Source of the DNA: Paracoccus versutus
Lineage (GTDB): Bacteria > Pseudomonadota > Alphaproteobacteria > Rhodobacterales > Rhodobacteraceae
Length of the DNA: 53,470 bases
NCBI RefSeq assembly: GCF_000763885.1
Contig: NZ_JRKO01000041.1
Span: 1 to 53,470, forward strand
Direction of reading: 5' to 3'
Part shown: piece by piece, positions 42,492-50,572 of the stretch
Layout: every line of letters begins with the position of its first letter
How positions within the stretch are numbered: position 1 is the first letter of the stretch
Made by a program: the position numbers and the translations under genes
The notes under the pieces: generated by a model
Databases searched by the model: none
What the model saw: the letters and a program-made list of their open reading frames with translations, nothing else
Told to the model about the DNA's origin: nothing

Positions 42492-43611
42492 GGTGATGCA
42501 GGCAGGCCAACCGACGGATCACCACGTCTATCGCCACCTCGACGAGATGACGCCGTGGAACGACCGCCTCCAGGTTCTGGAGGTGGTCAGCGTCACCGAC
42601 GAGGCGCCGGAGGTGAAGACCTTCACCTTCCGGTCCGATGCGCAGACCTGGTTCAAATACAAGCCGGGACAGTTCATCACCCTTGATCTGCCCGCCGACG
42701 ACGGTCCGCTGATGCGGACCTACACCTTGTCGTCCACGCCCTCGCGGCCGTTTTCGATTTCGGTCACGGTCAAGGCGCAGCCGACCAGCATCGGCACGCG
42801 CTGGATGTTCCAGAACCTCAAGCCCGGCAGCCTGGTCAAGGCCTATGGGCCGGCGGGGCATTTCACGCTTTTCGCGCATTCCGCCTCGAAATACCTGTTC
42901 ATCTCGGCCGGTTCGGGCATCACGCCGATGATGTCCATGCTGCGCTGGCTTTCCGATTGCGCGCCGGGCACCGACGTCGCCTTCGTCAATTGCGCCCGGC
43001 GGCCCGAGGAGCTGATCTTCCGGCAGGAGCTTGAGCTGCTCAGCCATCGCATGCCCGCCCTGTCGCTTGGCTTCATCGTGCATGAGCGGTCGCTTCACAA
43101 AAGCTGGGCCGGGCACCTGGGCCGAATCGACGCGGTCCGCCTGCCGCTTTTCGCGCCCGACCTGCTTGAGCGCGAGGTGTTCTGCTGCGGCCCGGAACCC
43201 TTCATGCAGGATATCCGGGATCTGCTGCGCGATGCCGGTTTCGACATGGCGCATTATCACCAGGAAAGCTTCGGCGAGCCGCCCAAGGAGGCCCCCACCG
43301 AGCCGGTCGTCTTCACGCCCGATGGCGTGGACGGCGTCGAGGGCACGGGCGTCACCGCGGTCAGCTTCACCATGTCCGGGGTCGAGGGCGAATGCCTTCC
43401 GGGGCAGACCGTTCTTCAGGCCGCGCGCGCGGCGGGGGTGCGCATCCCCGCCGCTTGCGAATCCGGCCTTTGCGGAACCTGCAAGATCCTGAAGCTCTCG
43501 GGCGAGGTGGAAATAAACCACAACGGCGGGATCCTCGACGAGGAAATCGAGGAGGGCTACATCCTTGCCTGCTGCTCGCGGCCGCTTGGAAAGCTAGAGG
43601 TCGAGGCGTGA
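42481..43611 (+). CDS. gbcB: Glycine betaine monooxygenase reductase subunit
   Basis: A roughly 376-residue flavin/iron-sulfur reductase. An FAD-binding barrel (PGQFITLDLPADDGPLMRTY) is followed by the NAD site (FISAGSGITPMMSMLRWL and FCCGPEPFMQDI), then a C-terminal plant-type 2Fe-2S domain with CESGLCGTC and a final ACCSRP cysteine. It passes NAD(P)H electrons to GbcA. The start is either GTG at 42481, overlapping gbcA by 11 bases with GAGG upstream, or ATG at 42496, whose AAGG is too close; I prefer the GTG but am not certain. Confidence 0.88.
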   Translation: MSHKVMQAGQPTDHHVYRHLDEMTPWNDRLQVLEVVSVTDEAPEVKTFTFRSDAQTWFKYKPGQFITLDLPADDGPLMRTYTLSSTPSRPFSISVTVKAQPTSIGTRWMFQNLKPGSLVKAYGPAGHFTLFAHSASKYLFISAGSGITPMMSMLRWLSDCAPGTDVAFVNCARRPEELIFRQELELLSHRMPALSLGFIVHERSLHKSWAGHLGRIDAVRLPLFAPDLLEREVFCCGPEPFMQDIRDLLRDAGFDMAHYHQESFGEPPKEAPTEPVVFTPDGVDGVEGTGVTAVSFTMSGVEGECLPGQTVLQAARAAGVRIPAACESGLCGTCKILKLSGEVEINHNGGILDEEIEEGYILACCSRPLGKLEVEA

Positions 43612-43745
43612 AGGTGGCCGATGCCGCGCCGAAGGTTGCCGGATGGGTTCCGGCCCGTGCTTCGTGGCGGCGCAGGCGAACATGCGGCGGCTGCGCAAGG
43701 GATCGCCGGCAGCGCGAGAATTCCAGATTCGCGAAATTCGACTTC

Positions 43746-43759
43746 GCTATCGTGATAGC
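43746..43759. promoter_or_regulatory. Inverted repeat GCTATC-GT-GATAGC upstream of fdhA
   Basis: A perfect six-base inverted repeat with a two-base centre, 131 bases before the formaldehyde dehydrogenase ATG, within a 278-base spacer that has no gene of its own. Its symmetry suggests a dimeric regulator site; an aldehyde-responsive repressor would fit, but no such protein is visible nearby. Confidence 0.4.
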
Positions 43760-43889
43760 CGCCGGCCCGCGGACTGTGGTCACGTAACGACATTCGGCGC
43801 GCGCATTTCCCGGCCTTGGCGGGCGTGGCCTGTCGCTGCGCGAGGAGAGGTGCCGCCGCAACCCTGGATCAATGGAGGAGTGGGCGATC

Positions 43890-45077
43890 ATGAGCAGAAA
43901 TCGGGGTGTCGTTTACATGGAACCCGGCAAGGTCGAGGTTCAGGACATTGCGGACCCAAGGCTGGAGGCGCCCAACGGCCGCCGCATCGAGCATGGCGTG
44001 ATCCTGAAGGTCATCTCGACCAATATCTGCGGCTCGGACCAGCATATGGTGCGGGGGCGGACGACCGCGCAACCCGGACTGGTCCTGGGCCACGAGATCA
44101 CCGGCGAGGTGATCGAGAAGGGCAGCGATGTCGAGATGCTGGAGATCGGCGACATCGTCTCGGTTCCCTTCAACGTCGCCTGCGGTCGCTGCCGCACCTG
44201 CAAGTCGCAGGACACGGGTGTCTGCCTGACGGTCAACCCCGAGCGCGCCGGCGGCGCCTATGGCTATGTGGACATGGGCGGCTGGATCGGCGGGCAGGCC
44301 CGCTACGTGATGGTGCCCTATGCGGACTTCAACCTGCTGAAGCTGCCCGATCGCGACCGGGCGATGGCCAAGATCCGTGACCTGACGATGCTGTCGGACA
44401 TCCTGCCCACCGGCTTTCACGGCGCGGTCAAGGCCGGCGTCGGCGTGGGCTCGGTGGTCTATGTGGCCGGTGCCGGTCCGGTCGGGCTGGCGGCGGCGGC
44501 CTCGGCCCGGATCCTTGGCGCGGCGGTTGTGATGATCGGCGATTTCAACCCCGACCGCCTGGCCCATGCCGCCAAGGTGGGCTTCGAGCCGATCGACCTG
44601 GGCAAAAGCGACCGCCTGGGCGACCTGATCGCGAATGTGGTCGGCACGAACGAGGCGGACAGCGCCATCGACGCGGTGGGCTTCGAGGCGCGCGGCCATT
44701 CCGGCGGCGAGCAGCCGGCCATCGTGCTGAACCAGATGATGGAGATCACCCGCGCCGCCGGCTCGATCGGCATCCCCGGCCTCTATGTGACCGAGGATCC
44801 GGGCGCGGTCGATAGCGCCGCCAGGCAGGGCAGCCTGTCGCTCCGCTTCGGGCTGGGCTGGGCCAAGGCGCAGTCGTTCCATACCGGGCAGACCCCGGTG
44901 CTGAAATACAATCGCCAGCTGATGCAGGCGATCCTGCATGACCGCCTGCCGATTGCCGATATCGTCAATGCGAAGATCATTTCCCTGGAGGATGCGGCCC
45001 AGGGCTATGAAACCTTCGATCAGGGCGCGGCCGTCAAGTTTGTCCTTGATCCGCATGACATGCTGAAAGCGGCCTGA
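43890..45077 (+). CDS. fdhA: Glutathione-independent formaldehyde dehydrogenase
   Basis: A 395-residue zinc-dependent dehydrogenase of the Pseudomonas putida PFDH type. Catalytic zinc ligands are C47 (ICGSDQH) and H68 (LGHE); structural zinc cysteines are C98, C101, C104 and C112. SVPFNVACGRC, AGGAYGYVDMGGW and the very typical IGIPGLYVTEDPGAVD confirm the subfamily, which keeps NAD tightly bound and oxidises formaldehyde without glutathione. The ATG at 43890 follows GGAGGAG; an upstream in-frame ATG at 43872 is less likely. It follows gbcAB and would remove the formaldehyde they release. A strong terminator follows. Confidence 0.92.
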   Translation: MSRNRGVVYMEPGKVEVQDIADPRLEAPNGRRIEHGVILKVISTNICGSDQHMVRGRTTAQPGLVLGHEITGEVIEKGSDVEMLEIGDIVSVPFNVACGRCRTCKSQDTGVCLTVNPERAGGAYGYVDMGGWIGGQARYVMVPYADFNLLKLPDRDRAMAKIRDLTMLSDILPTGFHGAVKAGVGVGSVVYVAGAGPVGLAAAASARILGAAVVMIGDFNPDRLAHAAKVGFEPIDLGKSDRLGDLIANVVGTNEADSAIDAVGFEARGHSGGEQPAIVLNQMMEITRAAGSIGIPGLYVTEDPGAVDSAARQGSLSLRFGLGWAKAQSFHTGQTPVLKYNRQLMQAILHDRLPIADIVNAKIISLEDAAQGYETFDQGAAVKFVLDPHDMLKAA

Positions 45078-45098
45078 AGGCTGAATAAAATTGAAGGG

Positions 45099-45132
45099 AG
45101 GCTGCGTTTCCATAAGCGAAGCGCAGCCTTTT
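45099..45132 (+). terminator. Intrinsic terminator after fdhA
   Basis: Twelve-base arms AGGCTGCGTTTC and GAAGCGCAGCCT pair with one mismatch around CATAAGC, and TTTT follows directly. It lies 22 bases after the fdhA stop and separates gbcAB-fdhA from the BCCT gene. Confidence 0.92.
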
Positions 45133-45215
45133 CATGTCCATATCGTCTTGCAGCCATGAAACGAGTTCAAGCGAGAGAGAGGGCGAAATCCAAGGCTTCG
45201 GATCGCCCAAATAGG

Positions 45216-45250
45216 TGCGACGCAACAGCCGTAAAACTGCGACGAAAGGG
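45216..45250. promoter_or_regulatory. Direct repeat TGCGACG upstream of the BCCT gene
   Basis: TGCGACG at 45216-45222 and 45238-45244 repeat at exactly 22 bases, with similar following sequence (AACAGCCG and AAAGGGCCG). The second copy extends to CTGCGACGAAAGGG, almost identical to TTGTGACGAAAGGG at 36793-36806 before the demethylase gene. Two turns of helix between copies fits an AraC-type activator. Confidence 0.5.
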
Positions 45251-45335
45251 CCGGTAAGGCAGGAAAATTTATCGATTTTCGTTCAGGAAGTAGAGGTGGG
45301 CAAGAAATCGTTGCTCAGTTCTGGAGGAGGAAGCT

Positions 45336-46901
45336 ATGCAACCAAGTGGATCACGAAGGATAAACCCTGGCGTGTTCTGGCCAGCGCTGGCCGTCGCGGG
45401 AGGATTCGTGACGTGGGGAGTCCTGGGTCCAGACAGCCTGGCTGCCGTCGCATCTGCCACATTGAATTGGATCATCCGGGTTTTCGGCTGGAGTTTCGTC
45501 ATTTCCACGGCGTTTTTCCTTGCCTTTGCGATATTCCTGGCATTCAGCCGATTTGGCCGGATCAAGCTGGGCCACGATGACGAAAAGCCCGAATTCTCGA
45601 CCCGGTCATGGGTTTGCATGATGTTCAGCGTCGGAATGGGCATCGGCCTCATGTTCTGGGGCGTGGCCGAGCCGATCAGCCATTTCGGCACGCCCCCGCA
45701 CGGCCTGGCCGAGCCCCAGACCCAGGAAGCCGCGCTGGTGGCCATGCAATACGCCTATTTCCATTGGGCCCTGCACCCTTGGGCAATCTATGCGATGGCT
45801 GGATTGGCAATGGCGTATTTCAGCTATCGCCGCGACCTTCCCACGCTGGTTTCCAGCGCTTTCCACCCCTTGCTGGGGGACCGCATCCATGGGCCGATGG
45901 GGCGCATGATCGACATATTGGCGATCATCGCCACCTTGTTCGGAACCGCGACATCCCTTGGCCTTGGCGCGCAGCAGATCAACAGCGGAATGAACTATCT
46001 CTGGAATACCGGAGAATCCCCGACCATTGCGCTGACCATCATCGCGGTCCTTTCCGTGCTGTTCATCCTGTCCGCGGTCTCCGGCGTGGGCCGAGGCATC
46101 CAGTTTCTCAGCAATATCAACATGGTCGCGGCGCTTATGTTGCTGCTGTTCCTGGCTGTGCTGGGGCCGACGGTCTTTATCCTGGATACGTTGATCGAGG
46201 CGATGGGCCTTTACATGAGCGATCTGGTTTCCATGTCCTTTCGAACCTCGGCCTTCAGCGACAGCAAATGGCTTGCAAGCTGGACGATTTTCTACTGGGC
46301 CTGGTGGGTTTCCTGGGCGCCCTTTGTCGGCGTATTCATCGCCCGGATTTCTCGCGGCCGCACCATCCGGGAATTCGTCGTCGGGGTTCTGTTGATCCCC
46401 AGCGCCGTGACCTTCGTCTGGTTCACCGTCATGGGCGGCAGCGCGCTTTTCTCGGAACTGACCGGACCGGGCGGGCTGGTCGAGGCCATTGCCGGAAAAG
46501 GCGAGCAGGTTTCCCTTTTTGCCTTGCTCGAGCAATATCCGCTGCATGCCTTTACCTCTTCCGTGGCCATGTTCCTTGTCGCCATCTTCTTCGTATCGGG
46601 CGCCGATGCCGCTTCGGTCGTGATGGGAATGCTGTCCTCGTTCGGGACGATCCATCCGCGTGCCGGCATTGTCGTGCTTTGGGGATTGCTGGCCGGCGCC
46701 TCGGCCTCGATCCTGCTGGTCGTCGGCGGGCTGGGCGGCCTGCAGACCGCTTCCATCATCGCGGCCGCGCCATTTCTCGTGGTCATGGTCGGGCTTTGCG
46801 CATCGCTGTGGAAGGGGCTGTTGGACGATATCGAAGTGCATGGCCATTTTGAGGAAATAGACCCCCATACCGGCGGCTTGAAGGAACGCCATCATCCATA
46901 A
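45336..46901 (+). CDS. BCCT-family betaine/choline/carnitine transporter
   Basis: A 521-residue membrane protein with about twelve helices. The family signature in helix 8 and the loop after it is read as WTIFYWAWWVSWAPFVGVFIARISRGRTIREF in pieces (the WAWW and WAPF blocks form the quaternary-amine box). MFSVGMGIGLMFWGVAEP marks the unwound glycine-rich helix; its GMGIGLM residues match Na+-coupled BCCT carriers better than proton-coupled ones. GGAGGAGG lies six bases before the ATG. Glycine betaine is the likely cargo, given the demethylation genes just upstream. Confidence 0.92.
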   Translation: MQPSGSRRINPGVFWPALAVAGGFVTWGVLGPDSLAAVASATLNWIIRVFGWSFVISTAFFLAFAIFLAFSRFGRIKLGHDDEKPEFSTRSWVCMMFSVGMGIGLMFWGVAEPISHFGTPPHGLAEPQTQEAALVAMQYAYFHWALHPWAIYAMAGLAMAYFSYRRDLPTLVSSAFHPLLGDRIHGPMGRMIDILAIIATLFGTATSLGLGAQQINSGMNYLWNTGESPTIALTIIAVLSVLFILSAVSGVGRGIQFLSNINMVAALMLLLFLAVLGPTVFILDTLIEAMGLYMSDLVSMSFRTSAFSDSKWLASWTIFYWAWWVSWAPFVGVFIARISRGRTIREFVVGVLLIPSAVTFVWFTVMGGSALFSELTGPGGLVEAIAGKGEQVSLFALLEQYPLHAFTSSVAMFLVAIFFVSGADAASVVMGMLSSFGTIHPRAGIVVLWGLLAGASASILLVVGGLGGLQTASIIAAAPFLVVMVGLCASLWKGLLDDIEVHGHFEEIDPHTGGLKERHHP

Positions 46902-46984
46902 TCGGTTGCCCGGACCCTGTCGGAAAATCATTCTGGCATGGTCCCTTTCGGGCAAGCCCTGCGATCCATATCGACCTGCACCCC

Positions 46985-47015
46985 ATACCGAGAAGCGCTA
47001 CCCGCTTCCCGGTAT
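46985..47015. other. Strong hairpin between BCCT and LysR genes
   Basis: Thirteen-base arms ATACCGAGAAGCG and CGCTTCCCGGTAT pair with one mismatch around CTACC. It sits in the 186-base convergent spacer and probably limits read-through from either side, although neither strand shows a long T run. Confidence 0.55.
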
Positions 47016-47087
47016 ATGTCTTTGCCGCCGCATGGTGCATGCCGCGTCCTCTGCGCATTCGAAAGCGAGCCTGCCGGCGAAATTCGC

Positions 47088-48005
47088 CTATGCCTTCCCG
47101 GCGTAACGGTCCACCAGCGAAAGCAGGGTCTCGACCACCGCATCCCTGATGGGATCGCGGACATCCCGCGCCCAGACCACATGCAGCGGCAATTTCAGCC
47201 GCAGGCTGTCGTCGGGCAGGGCCAGCGCGCAGACATGAACGTCGCGCGGCACGAACCCGGACCACCAGCGCGGCACGATCGCCGCGCCGATCCCCGCGGC
47301 GACCATGTTCATCATCGTCTGCTTCTCGTCCGCGTTCTGGACGATGCGGGGCTCGACCCCGGCATGCTCGAAAAGCGCCAGGACCAGATCGTGGCTATGC
47401 GGACGCGAGCGGCGATCCGGCACGATCAGCGGCACGTCGCGCAGGCTGGGAATATCGACCTCCTGCCGGGCAGAAAGCGGATGGCCGGGCGGCAAGACGA
47501 CGACCGAGGATTCGTTAAGCAGGAAATGCCCGCGCAGCCGGCGGTGAAACGGCTTCAGCCCCGGCCGCACCAGCGCCAGATCCAGATTGCCCGCCAGCAG
47601 CCGCGGGATCAGCTTGATCGAGCGTTCCTCGACCAGCTGGATCCTCAGGTCCGGCAGGATGGCATGCACCGCCTTGAGCAGGCCGGTAACCAGGCCGCTG
47701 GCGGCGGTGTCGATGGCCCCCAGCCGCAGGACCTGGCCGCCCTTGCGGCCCAGCCTGCGCCAGCGTGCCTGGGCCGCGTCCGCCTCGGCCAGCAGGGCGC
47801 GCGCCTCCTTGATGATGCGCATGCCTTCCGCGGTGATGACGACCGAGCGCGTCGTGCGCTCGAAGATCTGCACGCCCAGGCTGTCCTCGAGCTGGCGCAC
47901 GGCGCGGCCAAGCGCGGCCGGCAGCATCTCGAGCCGGGCGGCGGCGCGCCCGAAATGCATCTCGTCCGCCACCGCGACGGCGCAGCGCAACTGTCGAAGC
48001 TCCAT
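47088..48005 (-). CDS. ttuA: LysR-type regulator of the tartrate genes
   Basis: A 305-residue LTTR. The N-terminal winged helix is RQLRCAVAVADEMHFGRAAARL followed by LPAALGRAVRQLEDSLGVQIFER; the co-inducer domain starts near GQVLRLGAIDTAASGLV. It faces the permease/tartrate dehydrogenase genes divergently across 129 bases with a long palindrome, the classic LysR setting. Placement equals that of ttuA in Agrobacterium tartrate operons, so the symbol is by context; the effector is probably tartrate. Confidence 0.8.
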   Translation of the reverse strand: MELRQLRCAVAVADEMHFGRAAARLEMLPAALGRAVRQLEDSLGVQIFERTTRSVVITAEGMRIIKEARALLAEADAAQARWRRLGRKGGQVLRLGAIDTAASGLVTGLLKAVHAILPDLRIQLVEERSIKLIPRLLAGNLDLALVRPGLKPFHRRLRGHFLLNESSVVVLPPGHPLSARQEVDIPSLRDVPLIVPDRRSRPHSHDLVLALFEHAGVEPRIVQNADEKQTMMNMVAAGIGAAIVPRWWSGFVPRDVHVCALALPDDSLRLKLPLHVVWARDVRDPIRDAVVETLLSLVDRYAGKA

Positions 48006-48020
48006 GCCGGCCTCATCCTA

Positions 48021-48054
48021 ATTGTTCCATTTTATTATATAATAAACGAACGAT
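48021..48054. promoter_or_regulatory. Nested palindrome between ttuA and ttuB
   Basis: A perfect 16-base palindrome TTTATTATATAATAAA (48031-48046) is flanked by a near-perfect outer pair, ATTGTTC (48021-48027) and GAACGAT (48048-48054). Such an AT-rich block is rare in this sequence. It lies 16 bases before the LysR start and about 85 before the permease ATG, and contains T-N11-A arrangements, so it is the likely LysR binding site overlapping the regulator's own promoter. Confidence 0.65.
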
Positions 48055-48134
48055 TGAGAACAGCGCCCCCACGCCCGTAATTTCTCCCGAGGCGCGGAGG
48101 AGTGCGCCTTTACCGGTCACATCGGGAGGATCAG

Positions 48135-49445
48135 ATGGGCGATGCGCTCGAAAAGCGCGTCATGAGTAAGATCTCGTGGCGCATCATACCCTTCATCATG
48201 CTGCTTTATTTCATCGCGTTCCTCGACCGCGTGAACGTGGGCTTCGCGGCCATCCACATGAACGAGGATCTGGGCCTGTCGCCCGCCATCTTCGGTTTCG
48301 GCGCCGGGCTGTTCTTCATCGGCTATTTCCTGTTCGAGGTGCCCTCGAACCTGGCGCTGGAAAGGTTCGGCGCGCGGATCTGGATCGCCCGCGTCATGCT
48401 GACCTGGGGCCTGATCTCGGGCGCCATGGCCTTCGTGCAGGGACCGACCAGCTTCTATATCCTGCGCTTCCTGCTGGGCGCGGCCGAGGCCGGCTTCTTT
48501 CCGGGCATCATCCTGTATCTCAGCTACTGGTTCCCCGCGAAAAGCCGCGCGCAGGTGACGGCGCTGTTCATGGCCGCGGCGCCGATCTCGGTCGCGCTCG
48601 GTTCGCCGATCTCGGGCGCGCTGCTGGAGATGGAGGGGCTGATGGGCTGGCACGGCTGGCAGTGGATGTTCGTGCTCGAGGCGGCGCCGGCGCTGATCCT
48701 GGGCGTCGTGGTGCTGTTCTACCTGACCGACCGGCCGGAAAAGGCGAAATGGCTGGCAGCCGACGAACGCGCATGGCTGGCCAGCACCATGAACGCCGAG
48801 CGTGCGGCCAAGGACAAGGCCGGGGCCAGCCATTCGATCCTGAAGGGGCTGACCGATCCGCGCGTCCTGGCGCTGGCGCTGGTCTATTTCGGCACCTCGG
48901 CCGGGCTTTACACGCTGGGGATCTGGGCGCCGCAGATGCTGCACGGGCTGGGCCTGACCTCGTTCCAGACCGGCCTTGTCAACGCCATCCCGCCGATCTT
49001 TGCCGTCGTCGCCATGTATCTGTGGTCGCGCCATTCCGACCGCACCGGCGAGCGCACCTGGCATGTGACGCTGGCCTGCATCGCCGCCGGGGCGGGCCTG
49101 TTCTTCGCCGGCTTTGCCGTCTCGCTGGCCGCCGTCGTCCTGGCGCTGGTGGTGGTGAATGCCGGCGTCAGCGCCGCCAAGCCGCCGCTGTGGTCGATGC
49201 CGACCATGTTCCTGTCCGGCTCGGCCGCGGCCACCGGCATCGCCACGATCAACTCGCTGGGCAACCTTGGCGGTTTCGTCGGCCCCTATGTCATCGGCCT
49301 GATCAAGCAGGCGACCGGCAGCTTCGAATGGGGCCTCTATTTCGTCGCCGGCCTGCTGATCCTGTCGGCCGTCGTCACCCTGATCATCGCCGGCACGGCG
49401 CGCCGCTCGGCCGCCCTTTGGTCCAACGCCATCCAGAAAGGCTGA
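48135..49445 (+). CDS. ttuB: MFS anion:cation symporter-family tartrate permease
   Basis: A 436-residue MFS carrier with about twelve helices. The start region RVMSKISWRIIPFIMLLYFIAF then LDRVNVGFA is diagnostic for the ACS family (tartrate, phthalate, hexuronate). Also typical are GYFLFEVPSN and the GAAEAGFFPG loop. GGGAGGA precedes the ATG at 48135; the open frame from 48102 is not needed. It is followed after five bases by tartrate dehydrogenase, so tartrate or a close dicarboxylate is the likely cargo. Confidence 0.88.
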   Translation: MGDALEKRVMSKISWRIIPFIMLLYFIAFLDRVNVGFAAIHMNEDLGLSPAIFGFGAGLFFIGYFLFEVPSNLALERFGARIWIARVMLTWGLISGAMAFVQGPTSFYILRFLLGAAEAGFFPGIILYLSYWFPAKSRAQVTALFMAAAPISVALGSPISGALLEMEGLMGWHGWQWMFVLEAAPALILGVVVLFYLTDRPEKAKWLAADERAWLASTMNAERAAKDKAGASHSILKGLTDPRVLALALVYFGTSAGLYTLGIWAPQMLHGLGLTSFQTGLVNAIPPIFAVVAMYLWSRHSDRTGERTWHVTLACIAAGAGLFFAGFAVSLAAVVLALVVVNAGVSAAKPPLWSMPTMFLSGSAAATGIATINSLGNLGGFVGPYVIGLIKQATGSFEWGLYFVAGLLILSAVVTLIIAGTARRSAALWSNAIQKG

Positions 49446-49450
49446 ACCCC

Positions 49451-50563
49451 ATGACCATTGCACAGAAAGCGTCAGAGCTGACCACCGAATCCCGCACCTA
49501 TCGCATTGCCGCCATTCCCGCCGACGGGATCGGCCCCGAGGTCATCGCCGCCGGCCTGCAAGCGCTGGAGGCGCTGGCCAGGCGCGACGGCACCTTCCGC
49601 TTTGACGTGACCGAGTTCGACTGGGGCTCGGACCGCTACAAGAGGACCGGCGCGCTGATGCCCGAGGACGGGCCGGAGCAGTTGCGGGCCTTCGACGCCA
49701 TCTTCTTCGGCGCTGTGGGTGCGCCGGACGTGCCCGACCATATCACGCTTTGGGGCCTGCGCCTGCCGATCTGCCAGGGTTTCGACCAATATGCCAACGT
49801 GCGCCCGACCAAGATCCTGCCCGGCATCCGGTCGCCGCTGGAAAGCGTCGGCCCCGGCGACCTGGACTGGGTGATCGTGCGCGAGAACTCCGAGGGGGAA
49901 TATTCCGGCCATGGCGGCCGCGCCCACAAGGGCCTGCCCGAAGAGGTCGGCACCGAGGTCGCCATCTTCACCCGCGTCGGCGTCACCCGGATCATGCGCT
50001 ATGCCTTCAAGCTGGCGCAGTCCCGGCCGCGCAAGCTGTTGACGGTCGTCACCAAGTCCAATGCGCAGCGCCACGGCATGGTGATGTGGGACGAGATCGC
50101 GGCCGAGGTCTCGCGGGAATTCCCCGACGTGACCTGGGACAAGATGCTGGTCGATGCGATGACCGTGCGCATGGTCAAGAACCCGCAAAGCCTCGACACC
50201 ATCGTCGCGACGAACCTGCACGCGGACATCCTGTCGGATCTGGCGGGCGCGCTGGCCGGCAGCCTGGGCGTGGCGCCCACCGGCAATATCGACCCGGAAC
50301 GGCGCTATCCCTCGATGTTCGAGCCGATCCACGGCTCGGCCTTCGACATCACCGGCAAGGGCATCGCCAACCCGGTCGCGACCTTCTGGACCGCGGCGCA
50401 GATGCTGGAGCATCTGGGCGAGGCTGATGCGGCCAGGCGCCTGATGACGGCGGTCGAGCAGGTCTGCGCCGATGGCGTGATGACCCCCGACGTGGGCGGG
50501 ACGGCCACCACGCAGCAGGTCACGGAAGCCGTCTGCGCGGCCATCCGCGGCGCCAATATCTGA
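49451..50563 (+). CDS. ttuC: Tartrate dehydrogenase/decarboxylase
   Basis: A 370-residue member of the isocitrate/isopropylmalate dehydrogenase family. The start IAAIPADGIGPEVIAAGL, LPICQGFDQYANVRPTKI, the tartrate-type substrate loop VIVRENSEGEYSGHGGR and the cofactor end FEPIHGSAFDITGKGIANP identify it. TtuC oxidises tartrate (and decarboxylates D-malate) with NAD, Mn and K ions, giving oxaloglycolate or glycerate-type products. It is placed between permease and hydroxypyruvate reductase as in ttu operons; D-malate dehydrogenase activity is the alternative. Confidence 0.9.
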   Translation: MTIAQKASELTTESRTYRIAAIPADGIGPEVIAAGLQALEALARRDGTFRFDVTEFDWGSDRYKRTGALMPEDGPEQLRAFDAIFFGAVGAPDVPDHITLWGLRLPICQGFDQYANVRPTKILPGIRSPLESVGPGDLDWVIVRENSEGEYSGHGGRAHKGLPEEVGTEVAIFTRVGVTRIMRYAFKLAQSRPRKLLTVVTKSNAQRHGMVMWDEIAAEVSREFPDVTWDKMLVDAMTVRMVKNPQSLDTIVATNLHADILSDLAGALAGSLGVAPTGNIDPERRYPSMFEPIHGSAFDITGKGIANPVATFWTAAQMLEHLGEADAARRLMTAVEQVCADGVMTPDVGGTATTQQVTEAVCAAIRGANI

Positions 50564-50572
50564 GGCAAGGCG

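Noticed and set aside
48176..49450. In-frame upstream extension of tartrate dehydrogenase through the MFS gene
   Set aside because: The open frame is an out-of-frame reading of ttuB. The real protein starts MTIAQKASELT at 49451.
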